Source: Sarcocystis neurona (taxonomy: Eukaryota > Apicomplexa > Conoidasida > Eucoccidiorida > Sarcocystidae). Taken from it: a stretch of 64,000 nucleotides of DNA. Position numbers and translations under genes: made by a program. Position 1 is the first letter of the stretch, and each line of letters starts with the position of its first letter. The DNA lies in NCBI GenBank assembly GCA_000727475.1, contig KL647297.1, positions 2,561,577 through 2,625,576 of the forward strand, in the 5' to 3' direction. The notes beneath the pieces are model-generated. The model made no database searches and was not told the origin of the DNA. It worked only from the letters and a program-made list of their open reading frames with translations. Shown piece by piece: positions 24,701-32,099 of this stretch.

Positions 24701-26981
24701 TCTTGCTCCTTCTCCTGCACCTCCTGCTGCGGCGGGGTCTACTGGCCTTACTGCTGCTACTGCTGCGCTAGACGTGGGAACTGCTGCTGTTGCTGCCGCC
24801 GCGCCTGCGCTTCCTCCGTCTCCGTCGGTGAGGACTTCTGTGTCTGCAAGTGAGGAACAGCAGGCTGCTGCTGCTGCCTGGCGACCGCTGCTGTACGCCC
24901 CGCTGGGAAGCGGAAGGAGCGGGACCACAGGGGAAGAAGATAGCAGCAGCAGCGACAGTGGAAGCAGCGTGGACAGCTGCTGCTGCAGCAGGAGAACCTG
25001 GACGGGGCGGGGCAGCAGGAGACGCAGGAGAGGCCAAGGAAGACGGAGGCTGCAGCAGTCGAAGAATGCGACAAGTGCTGTTGCTGCTGCAGCTGCTGGG
25101 GGTAGTGGGGGACCTTGCCTTGCAGCCGCGCGCCGACAGCAGCTGGTGGTAACTGCTGGGCCTCCTTCCTCGCGGTGCCGCAGCAGCTACAGGAGGCTCG
25201 TCCGCTGGTTGCTGCTAGCTTTTCATAGAAGAATAGAAACTGCGAATAGATTTTCGTGCAGTAACGGGGTCGAACAGAAGCAGCAGCAGCTGCCCTGGCG
25301 AGAGATGCTGCAGCTGCAGGAGGAGCAGCGCAAGCAGGAGCAGCAGTCTGTGCAGCCGCATCAGCGGCAGCAGCTGGACCCCGAGGAGGAAGCGGGAGTG
25401 GCTGCGTTTCCCCTGCCTTCACGCAGCAGATGCAGACGCAGCAACACATCGTCCGACGTCTCAGAGCCGGTGAAGCTGCTGCAGCAGAGGCAGGATCAGC
25501 AGCAGATGCAGGGAGTGGTGCAGGAGGAGCGTGAAATGCTGCAGCAGCAGCGGCAGCAAGAGGGGAAAAAGCAGCAGGAGGAGCAGCAGCGGCAGCGGCG
25601 ACAGGGAGAGGGGAGGGGGTCACAGGAGAAGGGCAAGCAGCAGGAGGAGGAGATGGAGCAGCAAAAGCAGCGGCGACAGCAACAAGGAGAGAAGGAGGAA
25701 GGGCAGGACGCGCAGGCAGAGGAAGAGGAAGACGTGAGCAGAAGGAGGTGGAGAGAGCAGGAAGAACAGCAGCAGGAGTGGATCGACGTGGGGCTAGACG
25801 AAGCAGCAGCAGCAGCACGGCCGCAGCAGCGCAAGTGGCAGCAGTGGCAGAAAAAGCAGCTGAGAATGGAACTGCAAGAGCTGCGCCACAACAGACAGCG
25901 TCTACATTCGTGGAAGAGAGAAAAACAGGCTCTGCTGCAGCAGTTCTCTCCTAGGGGGCAACGTTTTTCTCAGCGCCGGCCGCAGCAGCAGCGGCCACAA
26001 CAGCACGGGGAGGAACACCAAATGCGGCCGCAGCAGCAGCAGCATTGCCAGGCGGAGCAGCAGGAACTGCAGCGGGGGCAGCGGCGGCCCGATGGAGAAG
26101 AGCCGGAGCCGCGGCAGAGACAGGAGAGGCACCCGAGGCAGGAGCAACACCCAAGGGAAGAGCAGCAGCCGAGGCAGGAGCAGCAGCCGAGGCAGGAGCA
26201 GCAGCCAAGGGAACAGCAGCAGCAGAGGCAGGAGCAGCAGCCAAGGGAAGAGCAGCAGCCGAGGGAGGAGCAGCAGCCGAGGCAGGAGCAGCAGCCGAGG
26301 CAGGAGCAGCAGCAGCAGCCATACTTGCAGGAAGGGCGGGGGATCTCTTTTTACAAAAGCCGGCAGCAGCAAGAGGAGGAGTCTCTTCTAAGCGAGCAGA
26401 TGCGCATGCCAGTGCAGCAGCAGGAAGAACTGGTCTTCGCTGAAACAGTCGAGCAGCAGAGAGCGCAGGCAGGGGCAGTGGCTGACATTGTCATTGCATC
26501 GCATGCAGCAGCAGGACAGGAGCAAGAGGAGGAAAAGGAGGAGGAGGAGGAGCCGGTGCTGGAGGCGTGGGAATGTTTGAGCGACAGCAGCGAAGAGAGC
26601 GGCAGCAGAAGCAGCAGCAAGGAAGACAGAAAGGGACGTGATGCATATCTTAGTACCAGCAGCAGGCGGAGCAGAGGCGCTGCTGGTGCCGCTTTTGATC
26701 CTGCTCCTGTCGGCCTTTGCACTGGCTGCTGCTTCTGCTGCTGCTCTCGCAGCGTGCCGCTCCTCCAGCACTGCATCAGACGCATCAGGCTTAACACAGC
26801 GCTGTGGGACGTAAGAAGCAGCTGCATCTCTGCTAATGCTGTCGTCTGTGTCGTTGCCCTGTCTCGTCCTTCTGTAAGCTCTTTGTCTCGCAAAAAAGTA
26901 TACGCTCTGCATGCAGTACGTGCCTTATATTTTCACCCACGTTTTCTCTGCGGTTATCTAAGCATACACATATATATATAG
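128..26981 (+). CDS. cyclic-nucleotide phosphodiesterase, membrane-anchored, multi-exon (gene span)
   Basis: Class I 3',5'-cyclic nucleotide phosphodiesterase, which hydrolyses cAMP and/or cGMP to the 5'-monophosphate. Catalytic motifs in order are WDMD (N-terminal helix), [66 protein letters not shown] and QAGF. They lie on exons ending 14374, then 16376-17080, 18890-19383, 20384-20509, 21624-21726 and from 23400. All splice phases agree. Upstream exons ending at 700, then 2833-3233, 5828-5970 and from 7128 also join in phase and carry six predicted membrane helices, the layout known for apicomplexan PDEs. That both halves are one gene is inference from phase, strand and family layout; exons between about 7.3 and 14.2 kb are not resolved. 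cAMP/cGMP specificity cannot be read here. The true start may lie left of the window. The last in-frame stop is 26979-26981, but a spliced 3' end elsewhere is possible. Confidence 0.85.
701..2832 (+). other. candidate PDE intron: no gene seen
   Basis: Donor GTAATG and acceptor TTTTTCTGCAG. The interior holds a short TATG/TA tract (about 800-850) and a strongly pyrimidine-rich block (about 1810-2090). Open frames here are short and of biased composition. If the PDE starts at 2833 instead, this stretch would contain its promoter; I see no convincing promoter element. Confidence 0.45.
2833..3233 (+). CDS. PDE exon: transmembrane helices 1-4
   Basis: Acceptor TTTTTCTGCAG; donor GTACTG after a 2-nt overhang. 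The frame reads QQLSQNVAW and then four hydrophobic helices: [56 protein letters not shown] and [18 protein letters not shown]. Loops carry charged residues ([11 protein letters not shown]). There is no low-complexity insertion in this exon. Four helices here plus two in the next exon give the six-helix N-terminal domain known from apicomplexan phosphodiesterases. As an isolated exon it could be any polytopic membrane protein. Confidence 0.7.
4359..4919 (-). CDS. nested antisense ORF, charged hypothetical protein
   Basis: I do not recognise this protein. The frame begins with an ATG at 4919 ([18 protein letters not shown]) and runs 186 codons to a stop at 4359, with no CAG homopolymers, unlike nearby genes. 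The N-terminal half is of mixed composition; the C-terminal half is rich in Arg, Lys and Glu. It lies antisense inside a candidate PDE intron. Caution: the antisense strand here is purine-rich, which depletes stop codons and favours chance Lys/Arg/Glu frames. A second open frame of similar composition (about 3905-4354, another reading frame) follows directly and could be a further exon or the same compositional effect. Confidence 0.3.
   Translation of the reverse strand: MKVSKEMPQVGGLFYGIPTDDRQLLLKNYPAAAAKETPKRYRRRGSRALAWRRHFPGEVDSPRDRRKRNADHLIGLAAAAFVAVAQTYTSTEQSEDEDKYEKTPPKVNRTQEVTSSFSRDAGGDKAGEDGRLRKWAAARNRRETRKEKTENCGGRREERLNSERQQEETEDEPKAGERAVLKKRST
5041..5137. repeat. CTAT/CTGT tetranucleotide microsatellite
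   Basis: Interrupted CTAT repeats with CTGT variants, in a PDE intron. AT-rich TA/TATG sequence continues around it. Confidence 0.85.
5828..5970 (+). CDS. PDE exon: transmembrane helices 5-6
   Basis: The acceptor is TTTGCAG; the first base completes an Arg codon with the AG left by 3233. The frame reads [21 protein letters not shown], a short Gly/Asp-containing loop, then [17 protein letters not shown], i.e. two membrane helices. The donor GTAAGC leaves a 1-nt overhang that makes Gly with the next exon at 7128. Other frames are open over part of the exon, but only this one fits both splice phases. Confidence 0.65.
5971..7127 (+). other. candidate PDE intron: TA/TATG-rich, no gene
   Basis: Almost entirely interrupted TA, TATG and TGTA microsatellite. 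Open frames here encode Tyr/Ile/Val/Cys strings typical of such repeats. The 3' end is GGCTCAATAG. Confidence 0.55.
7128..7990 (+). CDS. PDE exon(s): coiled-coil start of the cytosolic linker, Ala/Arg-rich
   Basis: The frame resumes in phase after the sixth helix: [19 protein letters not shown], then [13 protein letters not shown] and [18 protein letters not shown], predicted helical and amphipathic. From about 7385 it becomes CAG/GCA low complexity (Ala, Arg, Glu, Gly). The 3' border is uncertain: sense CAG gives way to sense CTG near 8000, which suggests the exon ends around there. An earlier end is possible. Confidence 0.55.
7693..7790. repeat. 18-bp minisatellite (AGCAGCAGGAGCAAGGGT type)
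   Basis: About five imperfect copies of an 18-bp unit built from CAG, GGA and AAG triplets. The period is a multiple of three, so the long + strand frame stays open through it. Confidence 0.8.
9225..9322 (+). CDS. candidate PDE linker exon
   Basis: Acceptor GCGTCGCAG(CAG), donor GTACGG. The frame is free of homopolymers and helix-forming, containing [20 protein letters not shown]. It is immediately preceded by a long CAG-type stretch in the same frame, so it may be the 3' part of a larger exon. Membership in the PDE gene is inferred from strand and position. Confidence 0.45.
13860..13965. repeat. 27-bp minisatellite, coding-compatible
   Basis: Near-perfect copies of a 27-bp unit (nine codons), reading TNTGSSSRD in one frame and ETPTPAAAA in another; degenerate copies start near 13795. 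It is on the + strand just upstream of the first catalytic PDE exon. Confidence 0.85.
14200..14374 (+). CDS. PDE exon: N-terminal helix of catalytic domain
   Basis: The frame ends [34 protein letters not shown], then donor GTAAGA in phase 0. PDE catalytic domains start with a W-D-x-D element followed by a Gly-Arg-x-Leu turn, and joining to 16376 gives the expected continuation GRALQI-VGTELL. The 5' border is not fixed; Gln-rich sequence (QQQQQ) precedes it in the same frame. Confidence 0.75.
14375..16375 (+). other. PDE intron, microsatellite-rich
   Basis: GTAAGA donor; acceptor is a CTG run ending CTGCTGCTGCTGCAG. The interior is TA/TATG/TGTA repeats (14410-15260), a GATA block (15644-15852) and more TA (15960-16150). 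No gene seen. Confidence 0.8.
15644..15852. repeat. GATA/GGTA tetranucleotide microsatellite
   Basis: About 200 bp of TAGA repeats with ATAG and GGTA interruptions, inside a PDE intron. Confidence 0.9.
16376..17080 (+). CDS. PDE exon: metal-binding motifs HNxxH and HDxxHPG with internal low-complexity insertion
   Basis: Phase 0 at both ends, 235 codons. Codons 1-20 read [29 protein letters not shown] precedes [10 protein letters not shown] (first His of HNxxH at 16550). Then about 130 codons of Ser, Arg, Gly, Ala and Glu intervene before [18 protein letters not shown] and [11 protein letters not shown] (HD at 17042-17047). In ordinary PDEs these two metal-site motifs are separated by only some 30-40 residues, so the middle is an in-frame insertion, made largely of CAG/GCA/AGC triplets. 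The metal-binding residues themselves are intact. Confidence 0.92.
17110..18000. repeat. tandem repeat of CCGTGCTGCTGCTG units, partly unsequenced
   Basis: Units of CCGTG plus two to seven CTG triplets, seen on both sides of the N run, so the gap lies inside one array. True length is unknown. It is intronic, so copy number should not change the protein. Confidence 0.85.
17297..17880. other. assembly gap, 584 N
   Basis: Run of undetermined bases inside the CTG-type array of a PDE intron. The N count may be an estimate. Reading frames drawn across it are meaningless. Confidence 0.99.
18890..19383 (+). CDS. PDE exon: YNDxSVLE and EMIVxTDMxKHF motifs, second insertion
   Basis: Begins in phase 0 with [18 protein letters not shown] and [10 protein letters not shown], giving the family's LAxxYNDxSVLExxH element once joined to 17080. 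A stretch of roughly 70 codons rich in Ala, Gly, Ser and Pro (about 19040-19240) separates this from [18 protein letters not shown]. The end is taken as the GTAAGC donor after RRKAASFDP and a 2-nt overhang, because only that phase fits the next exon. Confidence 0.9.
19384..20383 (+). other. PDE intron with pyrimidine and CTG minisatellites
   Basis: Holds TCTTCTGCTGCTTCC-type repeats (19590-19740) and imperfect AGCGGGGAAGCTTCTGCTGC units (about 20045-20255). Acceptor GCTTCTTCAG. Confidence 0.8.
20384..20509 (+). CDS. PDE exon: KAADIGHS metal-site motif
   Basis: The 1-nt start completes the GT left by 19383. Reads [41 protein letters not shown]; donor GTAAGG with a 2-nt overhang. The Asp of ADIGHS is the fourth metal ligand in class I PDEs. 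No low-complexity sequence in this exon. Confidence 0.95.
20510..21623 (+). other. PDE intron, TA-rich core
   Basis: TA/TATG tract at 20785-20945, CTG and pyrimidine blocks afterwards; acceptor GACGCATGCAG. Confidence 0.85.
21624..21726 (+). CDS. PDE exon: QGDxE, PVSPLC and invariant-Gln motif
   Basis: The first base completes Glu, giving EEFYEQGDREK across the junction. Then [11 protein letters not shown] and [11 protein letters not shown], with donor GTATGT in phase 0. The Gln of QAGF is the position that contacts the nucleotide base in this family. Confidence 0.95.
21727..23399 (+). other. PDE intron, CTG-rich
   Basis: CTG-rich blocks in the sense direction (21750-22230, 22690-22960, 23250-23398) with a TA-rich centre (22440-22600). 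Acceptor GGCGCTGCGCAG. Confidence 0.8.
23400..26981 (+). CDS. PDE terminal region: last catalytic helices and long Q/A-rich tail
   Basis: Phase 0 start [17 protein letters not shown], fitting the segment after QxGF in PDEs. About 100 codons later [14 protein letters not shown] resembles the final helix of the domain, after an Ala/Arg-rich insertion. The frame then stays open to a stop at 26979-26981. Sense-CTG blocks (24040-24850) inside the frame look intron-like, whereas 25260-26640 is clearly coding-like, rich in Gln, Glu and Arg, with stretches such as [20 protein letters not shown]. The tail carries an 18-bp repeat encoding RQEQQP. How much of the 1,194-codon frame is translated is uncertain. 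Confidence 0.7.
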   Translation, partial: VICFDFFSEVAQVTAALHAQYDQQQREERQQRMLQQRLGWLAGSCRSDAAAAAARVAAAAAAESCHDGAAAAARRRRRKRRSCREAEKITAAVAAAEADAAFAAASRETQHSSWKALLFAWKRRRDVARRKSPQEALLLHEKQVVDEPVDPGRPQQQSAGIDGQKAQQQVDEQLSRNKRVERKKKKQQQDRGMGPQRCAACSGRLKKKKERENFAATAAAVAAAVTRLAAATYTTIPSIGRRTSTSAAAAPEVAPPATAAASGGASPSVAAAAGPSAVPSAERDHPGALGASPEASTRAPPISAAAAAGPAAASTAPAAASAARAAASAAPAAAVEDRFLAYAGTVEEPFRTTAAAAACGAPAPDSTGVAAAVGRAAAAPASSSVGTRTADAASACKTDAPGLPSQSSSCRQGAAAARFSPAAPLAAAPPPAAPLAPSPAPPAAAGSTGLTAATAALDVGTAAVAAAAPALPPSPSVRTSVSASEEQQAAAAAWRPLLYAPLGSGRSGTTGEEDSSSSDSGSSVDSCCCSRRTWTGRGSRRRRRGQGRRRLQQSKNATSAVAAAAAGGSGGPCLAAARRQQLVVTAGPPSSRCRSSYRRLVRWLLLAFHRRIETANRFSCSNGVEQKQQQLPWREMLQLQEEQRKQEQQSVQPHQRQQLDPEEEAGVAAFPLPSRSRCRRSNTSSDVSEPVKLLQQRQDQQQMQGVVQEEREMLQQQRQQEGKKQQEEQQRQRRQGEGRGSQEKGKQQEEEMEQQKQRRQQQGEKEEGQDAQAEEEEDVSRRRWREQEEQQQEWIDVGLDEAAAAARPQQRKWQQWQKKQLRMELQELRHNRQRLHSWKREKQALLQQFSPRGQRFSQRRPQQQRPQQHGEEHQMRPQQQQHCQAEQQELQRGQRRPDGEEPEPRQRQERHPRQEQHPREEQQPRQEQQPRQEQQPREQQQQRQEQQPREEQQPREEQQPRQEQQPRQEQQQQPYLQEGRGISFYKSRQQQEEESLLSEQMRMPVQQQEELVFAETVEQQRAQAGAVADIVIASHAAAGQEQEEEKEEEEEPVLEAWECLSDSSEESGSRSSSKEDRKGRDAYLSTSSRRSRGAAGAAFDPAPVGLCTGCCFCCCSRSVPLLQHCIRRIRLNTALWDVRSSCISANAVVCVVALSRPSVSSLSRKKVYALHAVRALYFHPRFLCGYLSIHIYI
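26145..26316. repeat. 18-bp minisatellite encoding (R/E)QEQQP
   Basis: About nine copies of CAGCCGAGGCAGGAGCAG and close variants, in frame in the PDE tail, giving alternating RQEQQP and REEQQP hexapeptides. Confidence 0.9.
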
Positions 26982-28330
26982 AGAGAGAGAGACAGGTAGA
27001 TAGATAGCTACGGCGTTTGTGTTCATTGCAGGTGTCTGAATATATATACATCCATATAATCTATACATACAAAAGTACAATTACATGTATATATGCACAT
27101 GTATACGTCTGTACATGTACACACATAAATATACAAGGAAATCCATATTAGAGCGTCATCCCATATATATATATATATATGTCTAGCTCCGTAGTAGTCT
27201 GTATATACAAAAGATGTGACTCTATATAGATACATCAATATCAATCTATACATATGTGGAACTGAGTAATAGACTGCATATATATGTATATATATATATA
27301 TAAATATCGTACTACGTATATACACAACTATATACATATATACATTATATATGTTAACTCAGTGTATATATGTATATATACGTATATGATTCTATGTAGG
27401 CACGTATATATATATATATACATACATATATATGTATATATATTAGGTAGACGTATAGAAAGGGAGAGGTTAGTTAGAGGTACACGTGAGTGTAAGTCTT
27501 TTAGGCAGTTATTTATGCTCGTGACTGCCTTTCATTCCCTGCTTCGCCGCGGCGTGGGTGGACGTACTGATCAAGTGCAACAAGAGTTAGAAGAAGGAAC
27601 AGCAGGAAGTTATTGTTGATAAGGAAATTTCTATGTATGTATCTATATATGTATGTATGTATCTATCTATATATATATATGTAGACAGAGCGAGAGAGAA
27701 AAAGAGAGAAATGCAAATATGTACCTGTAGGTGTATATATGTGAGTACACACACATATACGAATATGTATTTGATATAATGTTTATGGTAGAAACGGGGC
27801 TTGGACTCACTTAGCTGTGCCCGCTGCTGCTGCTGTTGTGAGAACTTTTGCTGCTGTTGCATTGCTGCCCCTGCTCGTGTAGTTGCTGCTGCTGCTTTTC
27901 TGAGTACTGCTGCTGCTGCTGCAGTTGCTGCTGCTACGATTGCTGCTGCTGTTGTAACTGCGGCTGCTGGTCCCGCTTTTCCTGCTGCTGCTGTGGTGGC
28001 TGCTGCTGCTGCTGTGCCTGCTGCTGCTGCTGTGCCTGCTGCTGTGCCTGCTGCTGTTGCTGTGGTGGCTGCTGCTGCTGAGGCGCCTGCTGCTGCTGCT
28101 GTGCCTGCTGCTGCTATTGTGTTTGCTCCTGCGGCTATTCTTGTGTTTGCTGCTGCTTCTATTCTTGCGGTTGCTGCTAGTGCTGCTGGCTGCTGCTTCT
28201 GCTGCTGTAATTGCTCCTGCTGCTGCTGGTGTGACTTTTGCTGCCGCCGTTGCAATTGCTGTTGCTGCTGCTGCTGTTGCAGTTACTGCTGCTGATGTTG
28301 TGCTTGCTGCTGCTGCTGTGGCTGCTGGCG
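26982..28330. other. TA microsatellite and CTG-rich block, no certain gene
   Basis: 26960-27460 and 27630-27780 are TA/TATG microsatellite. 27800-28330 is dense + strand CTG (CAG on the - strand): either an intron of a + gene or an Ala/Gln-rich exon of a - gene. A short piece at 27540-27620 ([19 protein letters not shown] then stop) looks protein-like on the + strand but I cannot attach it to a gene. Confidence 0.5.
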
Positions 28331-28517
28331 CTGCGTAGTTACTCGCCCAGATGCCGACGGATCTTCCGCCTCCGCTCCCTTCGCGTGCGTGGGACAGGGA
28401 GACACTCGCAGTTCATGGGACCAGGGTACTGGTGCAGCAGCACCTCTGCGCATTTTTCCTTCGCCGGAAGAAACTCCTTTTCACGTCTGAGGCCGGCTGC
28501 GCTTCTCTGCACCAGTG
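28331..28517. other. candidate terminal exon, strand unresolved
   Basis: Two protein-like readings overlap. On the + strand, after an acceptor-like GCGCTGCGTAG, the frame reads LLAQMPTDLPPPLPSRAWD and continues to a stop at about 28517. On the - strand, after CGGCCTCAG, a frame reads REKEFLPAKEKCAEVLLHQY, PGPMNCECLPVP, then a basic tail RRERRRKIRRHLGE and a stop at about 28341. The CTG polarity to the left favours the + reading; residue composition favours the - reading. I recognise neither. Confidence 0.35.
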
Positions 28518-30012
28518 AAGAGAAGACTGCTCTACTTTTTTGCCCTACACTCTCTACTTATTCCCTCTCACATACCTATACACATATGTACGTGTACACA
28601 TACATATATATATATATGTAGATACACATTATATATATATCTTTACACATGCAGACACACGTAGACACGTGCAGGCCCACGTGTTGACACAAGGACAAGA
28701 CACATGCGTACAGGTGTACGTTTACGCGCTTCCCCCACGTCTTTTTCTCTTTACGTATACGTCTATATATATACATACAAATTGTTTATGTATATATATA
28801 TATGTACTGGACCAGTGCATAAAGGTATGCATGCAGACAGACAAACGTAGAGGTATTCATATACCTCTCTAGAGCTATTGGCAGACGGGAACTGGTGGAA
28901 GTATACGCGTTGCTGTTGCAGTTGACACAAGGACGCATATTGTCCTTCTCGTATTCTTGAATATGTGGGCAGGTAGATATAGAGAGGACTAAATATTTAT
29001 TTTCTGGTGAAGTGTAACTTTCTTTTACATGTATCAGCAAGTCGCTGTGCTTCAAGCAAAAGAAAGCAGTGCAGCCGGGGAAAAATTCACTGCCGTCTTC
29101 TCCTTCTGGAAAGAGACGTGAAACGCTTCCGCCTTCCTCGTCGACAGCGCATTGCTGCGCTCTCCCTTTCACGAGAACAGCAGTCTCGCTTTCTTCTCGG
29201 TGGACTTAAAACGCGGACAAGAACATGTACAGAGACGCATACACATTTGTGTACATTTTTGATACATAAGTGCGTACACAACATTAGAATAACTGTTTCA
29301 CGCGCACTGCAGCCCCGGTCTCTCGTCTACTCTCTCTCCACATCTGTATACTTATCCAGGAATTTTACCTATATATATATATATGCCATAGGTAGATAAT
29401 ATATATATATATATATGCACCTACTATAGCTGGTGTACATATATATATATATATATTAGGTGCTTCCTGGCATACATGCGTGGACACGTAGCGTTTTCTG
29501 GTGAGTAGGAACATGGTGCTGCGGACAACAGAGACTCTACGAGGAGCAAATGTCACCGGGTTTTGAACAAGCGTGCAGAAACGGATTGACTCTCATCCAT
29601 AATGTATATATAAATTAGTTGGTATATATATATATATATATGTGACTGTGTATCTGCAAGTATGCTTTTAGATATCTGTTTAGGAAGGAACACGCTGCAC
29701 GAAGAATTTTTTTGAAGCGTGGTAAACAAAGCAAAAGAACGGAGGACAGCAGGGCCCAGTCATCGGGCGAGAGATAGAGAGATAGAAAAAGAGACACGCA
29801 GAGAGACAAGTGGGAAGTATGTGAAGAACACTCGGGTCGTCCTAATGAAAATCTGTAGGAATGTACACATATCTGTGTATATTTGTATATATGTAAATGA
29901 TATAATGTATATGGGTGTGAATATGACTTTCGAGGGGAAAATAGATATGTAGAGGCAGACTTCGACTTTTCTACGGGAGGTAAAAAAGACGTATAAAGTC
30001 GGGTAAAGCAGG
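28518..30012. other. spacer, no assigned gene
   Basis: TA/TATG tracts at 28560-28840, 29370-29460 and 29600-29650. The segment 29010-29220 has modest open frames on both strands (for example RFRLPRRQRIAALSLSREQQ on +) but no recognisable domain or consistent splice signals. Confidence 0.5.
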
Positions 30013-30651
30013 ATGTGGCTTTTCAAGGAGGTTCCGAGATATGAAAAGGAAGTGCTTCGGAGGACAGTGAGACAGAGAAACGGAGACAGAGAGAGAGATG
30101 AGCAGACAAATGCCTGGTCAGGACGCTACTTAGGGATGGACAGAGAAGATGTACAGAGAGACACTACCTCGCCATATAAATTCAATGACGAGGACGACGC
30201 GGGTAGGAGCTGTGAGATAGAGAGAGGAGAGCGGGGAAGAAATAAGGAAGTGGGGAAAGTACTTGGAGAGTTCTCAGGAGGAGAAGGTAGACACACAAAG
30301 AGACAGAAGCGCACAGCTACACACGAAGAAGGCGAGTCGTCTACGGTTCTGAAGAGCTGCCAAACGCAGCTGGACTTAGAAAGTGGAGGAAGTTTTGTGG
30401 CAAAGCATCTGCGCCATCGAAAAATAAAATTCACATTTGTGGATAGTCGGAAGTGCAGTCCGACAAGGGCCGACATATGTGTAAAACCTCGACACAAAAA
30501 TACGGGCACCGCTCTCTCCGGAGAGACAGTGTCCTCCGAAGGGATCAACACTACACTTACAAGGAAAAGGGAAAAATCACATAAAAGCGTGTGTGTCTCA
30601 CGTCGGCGAAGGAGCAGTCACACCTACACAAGGAAAGACACACTTATATAA
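30013..30651 (+). CDS. orphan ORF, basic hypothetical protein, 212 codons
   Basis: I do not recognise it. It starts at an ATG (MWLFKEVPRYEKEVLRR), is rich in Arg, Lys, Glu and Ser, has no CAG homopolymers, no signal peptide and no membrane helix, and ends in a basic stretch VSRRRRSSHTYTRKD. The + strand is purine-rich here, which lowers stop-codon frequency, and a 141-codon frame is also open on the opposite strand, so it may be a chance frame. No splice sites are needed. Confidence 0.25.
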   Translation: MWLFKEVPRYEKEVLRRTVRQRNGDRERDEQTNAWSGRYLGMDREDVQRDTTSPYKFNDEDDAGRSCEIERGERGRNKEVGKVLGEFSGGEGRHTKRQKRTATHEEGESSTVLKSCQTQLDLESGGSFVAKHLRHRKIKFTFVDSRKCSPTRADICVKPRHKNTGTALSGETVSSEGINTTLTRKREKSHKSVCVSRRRRSSHTYTRKDTLI

Positions 30652-31024
30652 ATGTAGATATAGATATATACGTATATACGCATGTATGTACGTGGATGAA
30701 AGCTGGCCTGCCCAGATGCACACAAAAACAAAAGTTCAACGCACTCTTCTTCAAATAGGAAAAGTAAATATTTCCTGGGCACCAGGTAGAAATGACTACA
30801 CAGGCCTGCACGCGTATACGGATACATCATATCTTCGAAGTTACGCACGCTCGCAGAGGTACGAATAACGCGGCGTATCGAGCCGCTCGGTATTCCGTGA
30901 AGAGGTATGCAGTGCGTTCTAGGCGCACACAGACGAAAAAACATAGGCTGTGGGTAAAGGCTTCACTCTTTGCGGATGCGACTGCAGATATGTATGTGTA
31001 TACACACATAGATATATATAGATT

Positions 31025-31055
<31 letters not shown>

Positions 31056-32099
31056 ACACGAGGACATACACACACGCAGGCGTGTGCTGCGTCTGCAAAC
31101 CTACGTATTTTCCCCGCAAACGCAAAATCCTGAAGAGTTCTCTGTTTTCATTTGGAAGGCGCAGCCTAAAGAAGCGTGCTCCCAGTCTCCTGTATTCACA
31201 CGCATGCGTCCTCTACATTCTGCATATTAACTCATACACGTGTCCAGGAGGGTCTGTATCTATATGTATCTGTCTATGCATATTTGTACATAATATTCAT
31301 GTCCGTAGATATACGCGTGTGTATATATGTAATCGCTCTTTGTCGACACGGATAGGGGACCGTTTTATACGACGGTCACCCCCTCGAATTTATCGGAAGT
31401 GGAACTCTGGAGGAGACTGAAGCAGTTTAGCCTGTCTTATCTGGACGGGTATGCTTCTGACAGGACCTGCTGCTTCAACGTCACGTCCTGCAAACTCCTC
31501 ACAGCGGCGTCCCGTTTCGAAAATATCTCCATACACGCAGACAACATGTGTGTGGTGATGTACGCAAACACAAGGAGAATATACACATCTATATATGTAC
31601 ACAACACGTTATCTATATACAGAGAAAGAAACATGTGCAGCAGCAGTCATTTCTTCGTAAATGGTGCACGTAGCTCTGCGGGAGTTGCGCATTCGCTGCA
31701 TGACTGTTGATGACCTGTAGAGCTGTGCGCGTACTATGTATGAAGTGTTGCATTAGAATTTCCGCCTGTATCAATGAAGCGCAGTCGTGCTGCATGCGTC
31801 ACGAGTGCTCGTTCACGCTGCCGTGCACCGCAGAACACTCGGCAACCGGTAGCTGTGGCGACGCTACCTCTCCATAGCAGCACTTCTGCACCTGTTGCGG
31901 CGCACGTGGGCCGATTCTTCGTATATCTGCAACTGCTGCTGCTACTGCTGCCTGATACCGCCTTTTTCACGCTGTTACTGCTCAACGACAAGCTGTGGGC
32001 GTGTTGCTGCAGTGCCAGCTGAAGGAAGTATGTCCTGCTGTTTTCTCTTCCGTGACTCTTTTAGACGAGTTTCTACTGCAGCTGCTGCGGGAATACTGG
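30652..32099. other. spacer with possible exons
   Basis: TA tract at 31000-31060. A protein-like + strand piece, about 31333-31448 (TTVTPSNLSEVELWRRLKQF, then a GTATGC donor-like site), cannot be attached to a gene. A - strand frame at 31734-31930 (RPTCAATGAEVLLWRG) follows the small gene at 32100-32862 and may be a further gene or exon. Confidence 0.35.
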
